Source of the DNA: Desulfohalobium retbaense DSM 5692
GTDB lineage: Bacteria; Desulfobacterota; Desulfovibrionia; Desulfovibrionales; Desulfohalobiaceae
DNA length: 64,000 nucleotides
Direction: 5' to 3'
NCBI RefSeq assembly: GCF_000024325.1
Contig: NC_013223.1
Span: 1,550,001 to 1,614,000, forward strand
The notes beneath the pieces are model-generated. The model saw only the letters and a program-made list of their open reading frames with translations. It was not told the DNA's origin and searched no databases. Below, piece by piece: positions 1 through 9,116 of the stretch (position 1 is the stretch's first letter; each line of letters begins with the position of its first letter). A program made the position numbers and the translations under genes.

Positions 1-280
1 CGCCCCAGGCCTGCATCTGGTCGGTATGATCTTCACGGGAACGGATGGTCACCAGACGCGGTGCCTCCGGTTCCCCGACCAGACGCAGTGCCTCACGCGG
101 TACGGGCATGCCGCATTCCACCTCGGGACAGACAGGGACATACTCGAAGTACCGCCCGAGCGTGTCCCGGACATAGCGGTCCAGTTTGTGCCCTCCGTCG
201 TAGCGCACCGCCTTGCCCAGAAGACAAGTACTCACTCCAAGTCTGATGGACGCCTCGTTCGAGTGTGCTGGTATCTCCAT
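1..280 (-). CDS. DUF523 (YbgA-type) protein, N-terminal part, truncated by the window edge
   Basis: The 5' end of a minus-strand gene that runs off the left edge, with 93 codons visible. The translation has the DUF523 signature: a start like IRLGVSTCLLG, then VRYDGGHK, then VPVCPEVECGMPVPREALRL. These conserved Cys and PRE residues are typical of the family, which is often followed by a DUF1722 domain that would lie outside the window. The biochemical role of the family is not established. The start ATG at 278-280 follows an AGGAAG ribosome site. The upstream gap is only about 70 bp, so the gene could share a transcript with the PPOX gene on its right. The family call is firm; whether DUF1722 is attached cannot be seen. 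Confidence 0.8.
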   Translation of the reverse strand, partial: MEIPAHSNEASIRLGVSTCLLGKAVRYDGGHKLDRYVRDTLGRYFEYVPVCPEVECGMPVPREALRLVGEPEAPRLVTIRSREDHTDQMQAWG

Positions 281-347
281 TGCTTCCTCGTTGTGGTTTG
301 GCGTTGTCGTGTGGTAGCATCACGCTATTGGTCCGGTGCGCCCGGGA

Positions 348-842
348 TTACTCCTGATCCGTGATCCCGGTCTCGATCAGGGTCACGTCCTGAAAATGCT
401 CCACAAGCAGCAACCGGTGTGCGCTCACGCAGAGCAAGGCTGTGCCTGGGTCCTGGACAAAGGAGGCCAGATGCGGGTGGCGCTCAGATAATGCGGCCAC
501 GGCCCGGTCCTGATCTCCAGCGGGACAGATCCGGGCCGTGCCCAGGACAGTCACCGCCTTGGCCGTATGACTGTCTTCAGGGGCGTTGCGGCTGCTGTCG
601 ATCAACAGGGAGACCTTTGGATTGTGCTCGATATTCGTCATTTTTTCGCTGTGCGACGGTGAGGCCATCACAAGCTGGCGGGGATCTCCGTCCAGCCAGG
701 CGAAGGCCATAAGACTGCAGTACGGTTGATCCTCCCGGGCTGTAGCCAGCACCGCGGTACGCTGCTCAGTGAAAAATCCGGTAAAAAAGGCATGCCAGTG
801 CGGACTCCAAAAGACCGGTGGCGGGGCGTCAGGCGGGGTCAT
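348..842 (-). CDS. Pyridoxamine 5'-phosphate oxidase-like FMN-binding protein
   Basis: A 164-residue protein of the split-barrel PPOX/HugZ-like superfamily, whose members bind FMN, F420 or haem. The N-terminal third has the usual pattern of a strand with RTAVLATARED, then PYCSLMAFAWLDGD, then LVMASPSHSEKMTNIEHNPKVSLLIDSS. That last stretch, in which residues are lost to background and a Lys-x-x-Asn-(Ile/Leu) helix precedes a strand, is the most recognisable part of the family. The gene starts at ATG 842 behind AAAGGAA. It is probably cytosolic, as no signal peptide is seen. The substrate is unknown. It lies just upstream of the DUF523 gene on the same strand. Confidence 0.75.
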   Translation of the reverse strand: MTPPDAPPPVFWSPHWHAFFTGFFTEQRTAVLATAREDQPYCSLMAFAWLDGDPRQLVMASPSHSEKMTNIEHNPKVSLLIDSSRNAPEDSHTAKAVTVLGTARICPAGDQDRAVAALSERHPHLASFVQDPGTALLCVSAHRLLLVEHFQDVTLIETGITDQE

Positions 843-1020
843 GGGGAATTCCTTTGCGTTGAGGCAGCCGATCTGTAAAGGTTGACCCTGGTGCTGGGAA
901 GAACTGCTGCAGCCAGTGAAACCGGAATCACGGGCACACCAGGATCATGGATTTCCATTTTGGCACAGGGCGGCAAGAGAGACAAGCCATCCCAACCCAT
1001 TGCAGCAAAAGGGGCAGGCT

Positions 1021-1929
1021 ATGCGATTTTTCATCATCGGCGCGAACGGATTGGTTGGACAGCATCTTTGTCACTATCTGGCTCAGGGCGAGCACGAGAT
1101 CACCGCGCTGGTCCGGCACCAGCGCCGAGCCCAGGACTTGCCCGAGGCAACCAAGGTGGTGGTTGGCAACGCGCTGCAGGAAGGGATGTGGCAGGAGACG
1201 GCCGGTTCGCATGACGTGGTGGTCAATCTGGTCGGCAAGAATATCATGGGGCGCTGGACTCCGGAAGTCAAAAAGGCCATATACGCCACCAGAATCGACT
1301 CCACCCGCCAGGCGGTCCGGGCCATCGAACAGGCTGCTGCTCCGAAACCATGCCTGATCAATGCCAATGCCGTCGGTTTTTACGATGCTTCGGAAAAAGC
1401 GATTCTCGATGAGACGGCCCCGGCCGGAGAAGGATTTTTGGCCGAGGTCTGCCAGGATTGGCAAAAAACCGCTCTTGAGGCCGAAAAAGCCGGGGCGAGA
1501 ACGGTTGTGGCCCGCTTCGCCACGGTGCTGGCCCCGGACGGCGGGGCATTACCGAGCATGCTCCCGATTTTTCGCCTCGGCCTCGGAGGCCCCATTAGCT
1601 CAGGAAAACAGGGATTCCCGTGGATCCATATCCAGGACCTGGTCCGGGCCATTGTCTTCGCCGCCAGCACTGCGGAGGTGTCCGGACCAGTGAATATGAG
1701 CGCTCCGCAAATCTGCACCAATAAAGAATTCACCCGCACCCTGGCTCGCGTTTTGCGCCGCCCGGCGCTGTTCCCTGTCCCACGACCGGTCTTGCGTACT
1801 GTTTTCGGAGAAATGGCCGACATGTTGGTACAAGGGCCGTTTGTCCGCCCACAGCGCCTCCAGGACGCGGGGTTCACCTTCAATTATTCCCTGCTGGAAA
1901 AAGCCCTGCGCCATCTGCTCAACCGGTAA
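1021..1929 (+). CDS. TIGR01777-type epimerase / atypical SDR (SDR39U1-like)
   Basis: A 302-residue short-chain dehydrogenase-like protein. A glycine-rich nucleotide-binding turn sits at the very N-terminus (IIGANGLVGQHL), and the body has VVNLVGKNIMGRWT, RIDSTRQAVRAIEQ, ANAVGFYDASEKAILDETAPAGEGFLAEVCQDWQ and FPWIHIQDLVRAI. These are hallmarks of the YfcH/SDR39U1 branch, whose reaction is not known. The frame stays open for 35 codons upstream, but ATG 1021 puts the Rossmann turn at the expected distance from the N-terminus. The terminal DUF1731-like region (RVLRRPALFPVPRPVLRTVFGEMADMLVQG) is present, so the protein looks complete. It stands alone; the next gene is convergent. Confidence 0.85.
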   Translation: MRFFIIGANGLVGQHLCHYLAQGEHEITALVRHQRRAQDLPEATKVVVGNALQEGMWQETAGSHDVVVNLVGKNIMGRWTPEVKKAIYATRIDSTRQAVRAIEQAAAPKPCLINANAVGFYDASEKAILDETAPAGEGFLAEVCQDWQKTALEAEKAGARTVVARFATVLAPDGGALPSMLPIFRLGLGGPISSGKQGFPWIHIQDLVRAIVFAASTAEVSGPVNMSAPQICTNKEFTRTLARVLRRPALFPVPRPVLRTVFGEMADMLVQGPFVRPQRLQDAGFTFNYSLLEKALRHLLNR

Positions 1930-2014
1930 CCAGACCCCGGCTGACTGGAACCAGGCGACTGAAAAAGCCCTCGCAAGGCCGGTCCGAACCAAAGCCCCAG
2001 ACGGCAAAATTGTC

Positions 2015-2806
2015 TCAAGGCGCCCTGGAGGGCAGCTCCAAGGCATCGAGGGAAAAGGCGACGACCAGAGGCCAGAACTTGCCGGTCACAAAGACTCGCT
2101 TATGCTCCGGGTCAAAAGCAATGCCATTGAGCACGTCGGCTTTTTGGAGTTGCGGAAAGCGGCGGCGCAGCCCCGAGCAGTCGAGCCAGGCCTCCACCCG
2201 ACCGCTGGATGGCCGAATGATCGCGATGCGGTCGCTGGGCCAGACATTGGCCCATATACGCCCCTGGATGACTTCCAGTTCATTGAGCGACTTGACCTCC
2301 CGGGTTCCGTCACGTACCTCAATCCGCTTTGTCAGCTGAAAGCGACGGTCGCGTATGGTCAAGGCTGCGCTGCCGTCACTCATGACCAGCTGCGTGCCCA
2401 GTGCGGCCAATCCCCAGCCTTCGGTGCTGTAGGCAACGCGCCCGATCCGGCGCAGGGGGGCCGGGCTGTAAACAAACCCGGTCCTGCTTTTCCAGGTCAA
2501 CTGGAAGAGCCGGCCGTGCATCAGTGCCAACCCTTCCCCGAAACAGTCCGGGGGTAAAGGGAGCTCAGCCAGGATTTCCCCGGTGGCCACCCGCCGCTTC
2601 GAAATGGAGGAGCGTCCGTACAGGCCTGTGCTCTCCCAAAAGACACTATCCTGAAACACGAGGCCTTGCGTAAACGAGGTCCGCTTGTGGGGGAAGGTCT
2701 GGAGAGCAGCAGGCGGGGTAAGCACAGGCGCCTCGGCATACGCCTGCCGGGGAGAGCTCGTGGGGCCAATCGCCAGCACCACAACACCAAGCAGCACGAG
2801 CAACAT
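2015..2806 (-). CDS. Glutaminyl-peptide cyclotransferase (plant/bacterial glutamine cyclotransferase type), exported
   Basis: About 263 residues from ATG 2806. The first 26 or so residues form a hydrophobic export signal (MLLVLLGVVVLAIG...AYA). The mature part has the five-bladed propeller motifs of the papaya-type glutaminyl cyclase: SFTQGLVF, ESTGLYGRSSI, CFGEGLALM, LFQLTWKSRTGFVY, EGWGLA, SLNELEVIQGRIWANVW and ADVLNGIAFD. The family turns N-terminal glutamine into pyroglutamate with loss of ammonia, here probably in the periplasm. The frame is open further upstream to about 2965 but would overlap the next gene on the other strand. The start is therefore uncertain; no clear ribosome site precedes 2806. 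Confidence 0.8.
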   Translation of the reverse strand: MLLVLLGVVVLAIGPTSSPRQAYAEAPVLTPPAALQTFPHKRTSFTQGLVFQDSVFWESTGLYGRSSISKRRVATGEILAELPLPPDCFGEGLALMHGRLFQLTWKSRTGFVYSPAPLRRIGRVAYSTEGWGLAALGTQLVMSDGSAALTIRDRRFQLTKRIEVRDGTREVKSLNELEVIQGRIWANVWPSDRIAIIRPSSGRVEAWLDCSGLRRRFPQLQKADVLNGIAFDPEHKRVFVTGKFWPLVVAFSLDALELPSRAP

Positions 2807-2861
2807 GCCGGACAGGTGCCGCTGGCTGTCAGCAACGCACCTCAAAGGAGTCGATTTGGAT

Positions 2862-3398
2862 ATGGCAGAATACAACCAGGACGCGATCCGCGATATTCGC
2901 ATCGGCAAACCTCTGGATTTCGATCCTCCGGGAGAAGGCCCCATTCCGTACCTAGCCGGGGCCACGCTGCATGTCTACACCTTCTATTCCGGACTCCAGG
3001 CGCAGGATGTCCAGGCCTGGACCAAAGGCGCCATCCAGTATGGGGTCTTTATCCAGGACACCATTCCTTTTTTCCTGCTGGATATCGCCGGATTCGGTGA
3101 ATTGGACATGCCTTTGAACATCTTCTGGGAACCCGAGGAGAAACAGCGGGAGTTTTTCGAAGGCAATCCCACGGCCAACGCCATCCCCCTGGTCTTGGCG
3201 GATTACCCAGAAGCTATTGTGCGGGCTGTGCGGCTTATCGCCATTGACCCCAAGATCATGTTCCGGATCAAAGAGACCTTGTTCGATCAACTCACGGTCT
3301 ACCCAACGGCTGACTCGTGTACGGAAAATCTGTCGACGATCTTTGAATCCTTTGATTCCTACGAAATGCGCGAACGCACAACCCTGTATGCCTTATAG
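2862..3398 (+). CDS. Unrecognised 178-residue protein
   Basis: I do not recognise this family. The protein is soluble-looking and acidic, with no signal peptide or membrane segment. Its N-terminal half (IRIGKPLDFDPPGEGPIPYLAGATLHVYTFYSGL) looks like a beta-rich domain. It is followed by GAIQYGVFIQDTIPFFLLDI and PLNIFWEPEEKQREFF, and then a helical C-terminus with FRIKETLFDQL. ATG 2862 follows AAAGGAG with an 11-nt gap; a TTG six bases earlier would sit at a better distance from the same site. It is divergent from the glutaminyl cyclase gene and may share its control region. Codon use matches its neighbours, so it is very likely a real gene. Confidence 0.75.
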   Translation: MAEYNQDAIRDIRIGKPLDFDPPGEGPIPYLAGATLHVYTFYSGLQAQDVQAWTKGAIQYGVFIQDTIPFFLLDIAGFGELDMPLNIFWEPEEKQREFFEGNPTANAIPLVLADYPEAIVRAVRLIAIDPKIMFRIKETLFDQLTVYPTADSCTENLSTIFESFDSYEMRERTTLYAL

Positions 3399-3475
3399 AC
3401 CGGAACCGTTCCCATCCTTGGCGGTGCGCCACCACGCATGTATTGCGGATGCAGGGCCGTAGCAAAGGTGCAGAA

Positions 3476-3507
3476 AAAGGCCGTGGACGGAAACGTCCAC
3501 GGCCTTT
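3476..3507. terminator. Bidirectional intrinsic terminator
   Basis: A perfect 14-bp stem (3476-3489 with 3494-3507) with a GAAA loop, flanked by an A-run on the left and T's on the right. It lies between the convergent unrecognised gene (ends 3398) and the FKBP gene (ends 3561), so it can serve both. Confidence 0.85.
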
Positions 3508-3560
3508 GCGTCTCAGAGCCACCATGTCCCGGAGAAAACCGGGATTGCGGTGGTGTGGAC

Positions 3561-4322
3561 TTATTGCTGCGCTGTTGCGTTAGCCTCGGTGTCCTTTTTC
3601 TGGACCTCTAATAATTCGACATCAAAGACCAGGGTCGAATTGGGGCCGATTTGCGGACCAGCCTGACGGGCGCCATAAGCAAGATCGGCCGGCAGAACAA
3701 CCTGCCATTGAGCGCCCTCGTGCATCATTTGCAGGGCCTCAGTCCACCCCGGAATGACACCATTGACCGGAAAAGTGGCCGGCTTGCCCCGTTCGCGGGA
3801 GCTGTCAAAGACCGTGCCATTAACCAATTTCCCCGTATAGTGCACCGTGACCACGTCGTCGGCGTCCGGCTGGGGGCCGTCACCTTTTTCCACGACTTTG
3901 TACTGCAGTCCGCTCTCCGTGGTCTGCACACCTTCCTTGGCCTTGTTGGCCTCCAGAAAGGCGCGGCCGGCCTCTGCATTTTTGGCGGCAGTTTCCTGTT
4001 GTTTCTTTTGCTGCTCCTGGAGCAATCGCTGCTGCAGGGCCTGGAGGCTTTGTTGGACCTCTTCCGGCGTCATCAGGGTCTCGTTGCCGGATAAGGCATC
4101 TTTGAGTCCCTGGGCGGCCAAGTCGGGGTCAAGGTCGAATTCTTGGGATTTCAATTTATTGCCTATGTCCATCCCCAAACCGTAACTGACCTTGTCCTGA
4201 TCAGTATCCAGCGTCACCGCCGCGGATTCAGTCGTTTCCTGGGGTGTTTCCTGAGCCGATTGCTGACAGGCAGCCAGAAAGACCACCCCCCCAACTAGAC
4301 AAAGCATGAGCCAACGTTGCAT
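3561..4322 (-). CDS. FKBP-type peptidyl-prolyl isomerase, Mip/FkpA-like lipoprotein
   Basis: A 253-residue protein with three parts. Residues 1-19 are a lipoprotein signal with lipobox L-A-A-C19, predicting attachment to a membrane after export. A helical dimerisation domain follows (DKVSYGLGMDIGNKLKSQ...LQALQQRLLQEQQKKQQ). The C-terminal FKBP domain shows VVTVHYTGKLVNGTVFDSS, FPVNGVIPGWTEALQMM, WQVVLPADLAYG and LVFDVELLEV. It catalyses proline cis-trans isomerisation and probably helps proteins fold outside the cytoplasm. The start ATG 4322 follows AAGGAG; the open frame upstream has no such signal. The tail after the FKBP domain (KKDTEANATAQQ) is short and polar. Confidence 0.93.
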   Translation of the reverse strand: MQRWLMLCLVGGVVFLAACQQSAQETPQETTESAAVTLDTDQDKVSYGLGMDIGNKLKSQEFDLDPDLAAQGLKDALSGNETLMTPEEVQQSLQALQQRLLQEQQKKQQETAAKNAEAGRAFLEANKAKEGVQTTESGLQYKVVEKGDGPQPDADDVVTVHYTGKLVNGTVFDSSRERGKPATFPVNGVIPGWTEALQMMHEGAQWQVVLPADLAYGARQAGPQIGPNSTLVFDVELLEVQKKDTEANATAQQ

Positions 4323-4592
4323 ATGTTCTCCTTTTCTGGCGGGTTGCATAAAAACCAAAGACCTGTTTCTTTCCCCTTGGCGCCCGCAGGAAGCCGGGAG
4401 CCAGTGTGGGACAAAGCCCCTTTCTTCAGTCGCCGGCGCACCAAGGCAGAGGGAGATGTAAACCATGATTGCGGGACGAAGCAAGCGGCGGCTGGAAATG
4501 CTGCTGCCCAGATATGACGGCCCGCCAATTCGAGGCCGAAGCACTATCGCCTTCGGCCGGACTCTGGCTTCCCGACAAAGGGACTCTCATCC

Positions 4593-5546
4593 ATGAGCGA
4601 CGTTTCCCCCCACCATACTCAGCATTTCTGTCCTGCCGGGTGGGTCGAGCTCACCAGCCAGGCCCGTTTGGCTCAGGGACGGCAAACCATCTCCTTGTAT
4701 TGCCTTGTGCTTGCCTCCCGCGGCATACCATATCAACTCCAGAGCACCTCTGAACAACGAATCCTCTGCGTCCCCGAATCCTGGCTGGAGACCGCCCGCA
4801 ACGAACTGGAAACATTTGCTCTGGAAGAGGAGGCTTGGCACAATCCCGAACCAGGTCACGTCCCGCTTCGCTATGGCCGGATCGAGCCAACGCTGTGGGT
4901 CTTTTTCGGCCTGTTTGTCTTCCATCTGCTGACCACCGCCACCGTCTACGAAGGGCTTGGTCATATCGCTTGGCAGGAGTGGGGCAGCGCCAAGGAATGG
5001 CTCATCTTGCAGGGCGAACTCTGGCGCAGCGGCACGGCCCTGACCCTGCACGCCGACAGCGCCCATCTGGCGGGTAACATCGGCCTGGGCGCCCTTTTTG
5101 TCGCCCTGTTGTGCCGGGAAATCGGGTCGGGTTGGGGCTGGCTGATAGTTGTGGGCAGCGGTATGCTCGGCAATATCGGCAATGCCTGGATCAGCACTTA
5201 CGGCCATACAGCCGTGGGGGCCTCAACCGCGGTGTTTGGGGCAGTGGGGGCGATCGGCGGCCTGCGTGCCTGGCAGGGCCGCGGCAACCGGGTCGTCCTC
5301 GACAGCCTGCTTCCTTTGGGCGCTGGTCTGGGGATTTTGGCCATGCTGGGCACCGGAGGGGGCAATACGGACGTAGGGGCCCATTTTTGGGGCTTTGGAT
5401 GCGGCGTGGTCCTCGGCAATCTCTTTGGCGGAGCCTTGCGTCTGAGTTGGGTCCCTTCATCGCGCAGCAACCGCTGGGCAGGGCTGACCGCAGCGGCGCT
5501 CATAGGCGGATCCTGGCTTTTGGCCATTAGCACCCAGATCTCGTGA
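4593..5546 (+). CDS. Rhomboid-family intramembrane serine protease
   Basis: A 317-residue membrane protein. About 95 soluble residues at the N-terminus precede six or so hydrophobic segments. The rhomboid core is complete: His158 and Asn162 in HADSAHLAGNIGLG, the catalytic Ser211 in GHTAVGASTAVFGA, and the catalytic His264 in VGAHFWGFGCG. The family cuts transmembrane helices of other proteins; the substrate here is unknown. The gene is divergent from the FKBP gene with a gap of 270 bp. The N-terminal soluble domain is longer than in the smallest rhomboids and may bind the substrate or regulate access; that is inference. Confidence 0.9.
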   Translation: MSDVSPHHTQHFCPAGWVELTSQARLAQGRQTISLYCLVLASRGIPYQLQSTSEQRILCVPESWLETARNELETFALEEEAWHNPEPGHVPLRYGRIEPTLWVFFGLFVFHLLTTATVYEGLGHIAWQEWGSAKEWLILQGELWRSGTALTLHADSAHLAGNIGLGALFVALLCREIGSGWGWLIVVGSGMLGNIGNAWISTYGHTAVGASTAVFGAVGAIGGLRAWQGRGNRVVLDSLLPLGAGLGILAMLGTGGGNTDVGAHFWGFGCGVVLGNLFGGALRLSWVPSSRSNRWAGLTAAALIGGSWLLAISTQIS

Positions 5547-5665
5547 TCGCCCTGGCGAACAGCGCACTGCGCATCCGTAATCACCCTGAATCCCGAAAAC
5601 TCGTTCCGGGGCTGTGCCTCCGACAGCCTTGATTATTCACGGCTCGAGAACACCAAGGAGTTTGT

Positions 5666-7306
5666 ATGGCGGTACACGAACATGCGGGCCAACTCCCCGC
5701 CCAAACATTGCTGACCAATATCCCGCGCCTGGTCGCAACCTATTACAGCCGAACCCCGGATTCTGCGGATCCAGCCCAACAGGTCGCATTCGGAACCTCC
5801 GGACACCGTGGAAGCGCGTTGAGCGGGAGTTTCAATGAACGCCACATCCTGGCCATAAGTCAGGCCATCTGTGAATGGCGACACAGCCACGGCTACCAGG
5901 GCCCGCTTTTTTTGGGCATGGACACCCACGCCCTTTCCGAGCCGGCCTGGATCTCGGCGGTGGAAGTCTTTGCCGCCAACGGCGTCCCGGTGCGTTTCCA
6001 GCGCGGCCGCGGATACACACCGACTCCGGTAATCTCCCACGCCATTGTGGTCTGGAACAGGCACCACCCCGGCGCCCTGGCCGACGGTGTCGTGATCACC
6101 CCCTCGCACAATCCCCCCCAGGACGGCGGCTTCAAATACAACCCGCCGCACGGTGGTCCGGCCGGAACCGAAACGACACGCTGGATCGAACAACGGGCCA
6201 ATGCCTTGCTGCAGTCTCCGGAGGCCATCCGGCGCATGCCGCTTGAACGGGCCTTGAGGCAGTCGTTCATTGAAGAACACGACTATATCCAGCCCTATAT
6301 CCAGGACCTGCGCCACGTCGTCGATCTCGACGCCATCCGGACAAGCGGGTTGAAAATCGGCGTCGACCCCATGGGCGGTTCGGGCATCGCCTTTTGGGAG
6401 CCCCTGGCCGAAATGTACGGCCTCAATCTGGAGGTGGTGAACGCCACCATTGACCCCCGATTCGCTTTCATGCCTCTGGATAAGGACGGGGTCATCCGCA
6501 TGGATTGTTCATCACCCTATGCCATGCGTGCCTTGCTGGACCTCAAGGACCGCTTCGAAATCGCCTTCGGCAATGATCCGGATTACGACCGCCACGGCAT
6601 CGTCACCGCTTCGGCCGGTTTGCTCAATCCCAACCACTATCTGGCCGCGGCTGTCTGGTACCTCTTCCAGCACCGTCCCGAATGGACCTCCCGCGTGGCT
6701 GTGGGCAAGACGATGGTCACCACATCATTGCTGGACCGCATCGCCAACGACTTGCAACGGCCCCTCGTCGAGGTTCCTGTGGGCTTCAAATGGTTTGTCG
6801 AGGGCCTGCAGTCCGGAGAATTGGGATTTGGCGGGGAAGAAAGCGCCGGAGCGACCTTTCTGCGACGCGAAGGCTCGGTCTGGACCACGGACAAAGACGG
6901 CTTTGTCATGGATCTGCTCGCGGCCGAGATCACAGCCGTGACCGGCTCGGACCCGGCCCGGTTGTACGACGGGCTGACCGACCGTTTCGGGGCGCCGATC
7001 TATGAACGCCTCCAGGCGCCGGCCGACGCCGCGGCCAAAGCCAAATTGAAGCAGCTCTCACCCGACCAGATCCAAACCACGACGCTGGCCGGGGAGACCA
7101 TTCGCTCCATTCAGACCACCGCTCCGGCCAACGACGCCCCCTTCGGCGGGGTCAAGGTCGTGACCGACAACGGATGGTTCGCGGCCCGGCCGTCGGGCAC
7201 CGAAGACATCTACAAAATCTACACCGAGAGCTTCCTCGGGCGCGAGCACCTCCAGCAGCTCCAGGAGGAGGCCCAGCAGGTCGTCGATCGCGCCCTGTAC
7301 GGCTGA
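5666..7306 (+). CDS. pgm: Phosphoglucomutase (alpha-D-glucose-phosphate specific)
   Basis: 546 residues, the same length as the E. coli Pgm type. It interconverts glucose 1-phosphate and glucose 6-phosphate and so supplies glycogen and cell-surface sugars. The phosphoserine loop is [14 protein letters not shown] with Ser147. The N-terminal motif FGTSGHRGS, the metal-binding loop NDPDYDRHG, the sugar loop [10 protein letters not shown] and the C-terminal phosphate-binding [13 protein letters not shown] are all intact. The start ATG 5666 follows AAGGAG. The gene is followed 31 bp later by the uracil-DNA glycosylase gene, so the two may be co-transcribed. Confidence 0.96.
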   Translation: MAVHEHAGQLPAQTLLTNIPRLVATYYSRTPDSADPAQQVAFGTSGHRGSALSGSFNERHILAISQAICEWRHSHGYQGPLFLGMDTHALSEPAWISAVEVFAANGVPVRFQRGRGYTPTPVISHAIVVWNRHHPGALADGVVITPSHNPPQDGGFKYNPPHGGPAGTETTRWIEQRANALLQSPEAIRRMPLERALRQSFIEEHDYIQPYIQDLRHVVDLDAIRTSGLKIGVDPMGGSGIAFWEPLAEMYGLNLEVVNATIDPRFAFMPLDKDGVIRMDCSSPYAMRALLDLKDRFEIAFGNDPDYDRHGIVTASAGLLNPNHYLAAAVWYLFQHRPEWTSRVAVGKTMVTTSLLDRIANDLQRPLVEVPVGFKWFVEGLQSGELGFGGEESAGATFLRREGSVWTTDKDGFVMDLLAAEITAVTGSDPARLYDGLTDRFGAPIYERLQAPADAAAKAKLKQLSPDQIQTTTLAGETIRSIQTTAPANDAPFGGVKVVTDNGWFAARPSGTEDIYKIYTESFLGREHLQQLQEEAQQVVDRALYG

Positions 7307-7337
7307 GCCCTAATTGGGAGCAAAGGATTCTGCTGTC

Positions 7338-8081
7338 ATGGCCAAACAAGTACTGCCTCAGGAACTGGCTGATATCGCTTTGCGGCTCTGCCATTCCCTG
7401 AGTTCCTTATCCTTTTCCGCCCCGGTGACCCACGTCTACAACCCCCTTGAATACGCTTGGCGCGGGTATCGGTCCTACCTCGAGTACGCGGCCTGGCAGC
7501 CGCCGATCCTCCTTGTCGGTATGAACCCCGGGCCATGGGGCATGGCCCAAACTGGAGTCCCCTTCGGCGACAAGGACCTGGTGTCTTCCTGGCTGGGAAT
7601 TACAGCGGCTGTTAACAGGCCGCCTCGAGAGCATCCCAAGCGGCCTGTCCAGGGCTTCGATTGCCCGCGGGGCGAGGTCAGCGGCCAACGCTTGTGGGGC
7701 TGGGCCAGAGACCGTTTCGGTTCACCGGAACGCTTTTTTCAAAAGTTTTTCGTAGCCAATTATTGCCCGCTTTCCTTTATGGAGGAATCGGGGCGCAACC
7801 GAACACCGGACAAACTTCCGGTCGCGGAACGCAAAACCCTTTTCCACACGTGTGACTCAGCCCTCGAAGAAACCGTCCGTCTCATAGCCCCCGAATGGGT
7901 TTTGGGGATCGGGAAATTTGCCGCTGGACGCGCCGCTGCGGCCTGCCGGGAACTCGACGTGCGTATCGAAAGCGTCCCCCATCCGAGTCCGGCCAGTCCC
8001 CTGGCCAACCAGGGCTGGTCCCGACTTATGGACGCGCGCTTGGCCGAGCTCGGCTGTGACGGGATTCGTTCCTCTTCCTGA
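7338..8081 (+). CDS. SMUG1-type uracil-DNA glycosylase
   Basis: 247 residues. The diagnostic motif is VGMNPGPWGMAQTGVPFGD, which matches the SMUG1 active-site region rather than the Ung type. Supporting stretches are FVANYCPLSF (uracil recognition strand), VLGIGKFAAGRA, and the C-terminal HPSPASP loop that inserts into DNA. The enzyme removes uracil, and possibly oxidised pyrimidines, to start base-excision repair. ATG 7338 follows AAAGGA. A TTG 24 bases upstream is possible but less likely. Bacterial SMUG1 homologues are patchily distributed, so this may reflect transfer at some point. Confidence 0.88.
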   Translation: MAKQVLPQELADIALRLCHSLSSLSFSAPVTHVYNPLEYAWRGYRSYLEYAAWQPPILLVGMNPGPWGMAQTGVPFGDKDLVSSWLGITAAVNRPPREHPKRPVQGFDCPRGEVSGQRLWGWARDRFGSPERFFQKFFVANYCPLSFMEESGRNRTPDKLPVAERKTLFHTCDSALEETVRLIAPEWVLGIGKFAAGRAAAACRELDVRIESVPHPSPASPLANQGWSRLMDARLAELGCDGIRSSS

Positions 8082-8096
8082 GCGACTGCAAAACCA

Positions 8097-8897
8097 TCAG
8101 CTCCCTTGGGCTGCATCCTGCTTAAGCCAGGTCTCGATGCGCTCCTGAATAAAGGCCAGCACAGCTTGATGTTCGCTCTTGCCGTTGCCGTGGACCTGCA
8201 TCGGGGTTCCAAAGTGGAAATGGACCGTTTTCTTCGGATCAATGGGCCCGAAATCTTTGATCAGGCGCCCGGCCCCCCAGGCATCGGACTTTAAGGCGAT
8301 AGGCACCACCGGCACTCCTGCGCGGCGTGCGAGTTTGATACCAATGGAGTTGAATTGTTGGGCATCAATACGAACGCTGCGCGTGCTCTGGGGGAACACG
8401 ACGACAGAGATGCCGTTTTTAAGGCGCTGTTCGCCGCCTTCAAGGACAGTCTTGAGATCGGCACGGGGATTTTCCCGGTCGACAACAATGGGATCACGGC
8501 TGCGCATGACGTGCTTGAAGACGGGATAGGTCACCAAACTGCGCTTGACCACAAAGGTCAACGGGGCGTGGGGACGCAAAAGAGACGGCAAAACAAATGT
8601 TTCCAGGGTCGACATGTGATTGGCAATAAAAACGCAGGGATACTGGAGACTTGCGAGCTGCTCTGTCCCCTTGATCTCCAGCCGGACGCCGACCCGTTCC
8701 AGTAACGCCACTGTGCGCAGGCTACTCTGGATCCACTCCGCCTTGTTGTACCGGCCCCGTTTGGCCAGCCGGGCGGCCTGGAAAATAATCCTGAGCATTC
8801 CCGGATAAAAGGCAAGAGACGGGGCTCGCCGCGCCAAAGGTGAGGGGGAAACAGCCGGAGAGGTATACGGGATGCGGGCGATGGGGGGAATGGACAT
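8097..8897 (-). CDS. 1-acyl-sn-glycerol-3-phosphate acyltransferase (PlsC-like)
   Basis: 266 residues. It transfers an acyl chain to lysophosphatidic acid in phospholipid synthesis at the cytoplasmic membrane. Block I reads NHMSTLETF, so the usual H-x4-D catalytic pair appears as H-x4-E. The other blocks are close to standard: RDPIVVDRENPRADLKTVLEGG, VVFPQSTRS in place of FPEGTRS, and GVPVVPIALKS. The hydrophobic segment expected near the N-terminus is weak. ATG 8897 follows AAGGAG. The gene converges with the SMUG1-type gene with only 15 bp between stops. The substitutions suggest a divergent acyltransferase branch rather than housekeeping PlsC; the exact acceptor is unknown. Confidence 0.82.
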   Translation of the reverse strand: MSIPPIARIPYTSPAVSPSPLARRAPSLAFYPGMLRIIFQAARLAKRGRYNKAEWIQSSLRTVALLERVGVRLEIKGTEQLASLQYPCVFIANHMSTLETFVLPSLLRPHAPLTFVVKRSLVTYPVFKHVMRSRDPIVVDRENPRADLKTVLEGGEQRLKNGISVVVFPQSTRSVRIDAQQFNSIGIKLARRAGVPVVPIALKSDAWGAGRLIKDFGPIDPKKTVHFHFGTPMQVHGNGKSEHQAVLAFIQERIETWLKQDAAQGS

Positions 8898-9116
8898 GAA
8901 TCCTGTTCTCCTTGCTCAAAGCGTGGTCTCTCGTGTATCTGCAAAAAAGGGCAGCCGTGGCGGGGCACTGTACCCGTCATCTCTTGGGACGGGAACCAAA
9001 CATGCGGCCTGAGAATTGTCCGGTACTGGCGGCGTGGTACGCTTTTTGCTGCCAAAAAACAAGCCGGTGGCGGAGGAGTACGCTACCGCGCCATTATCAT
9101 GAAGGGGACCCAGGCG

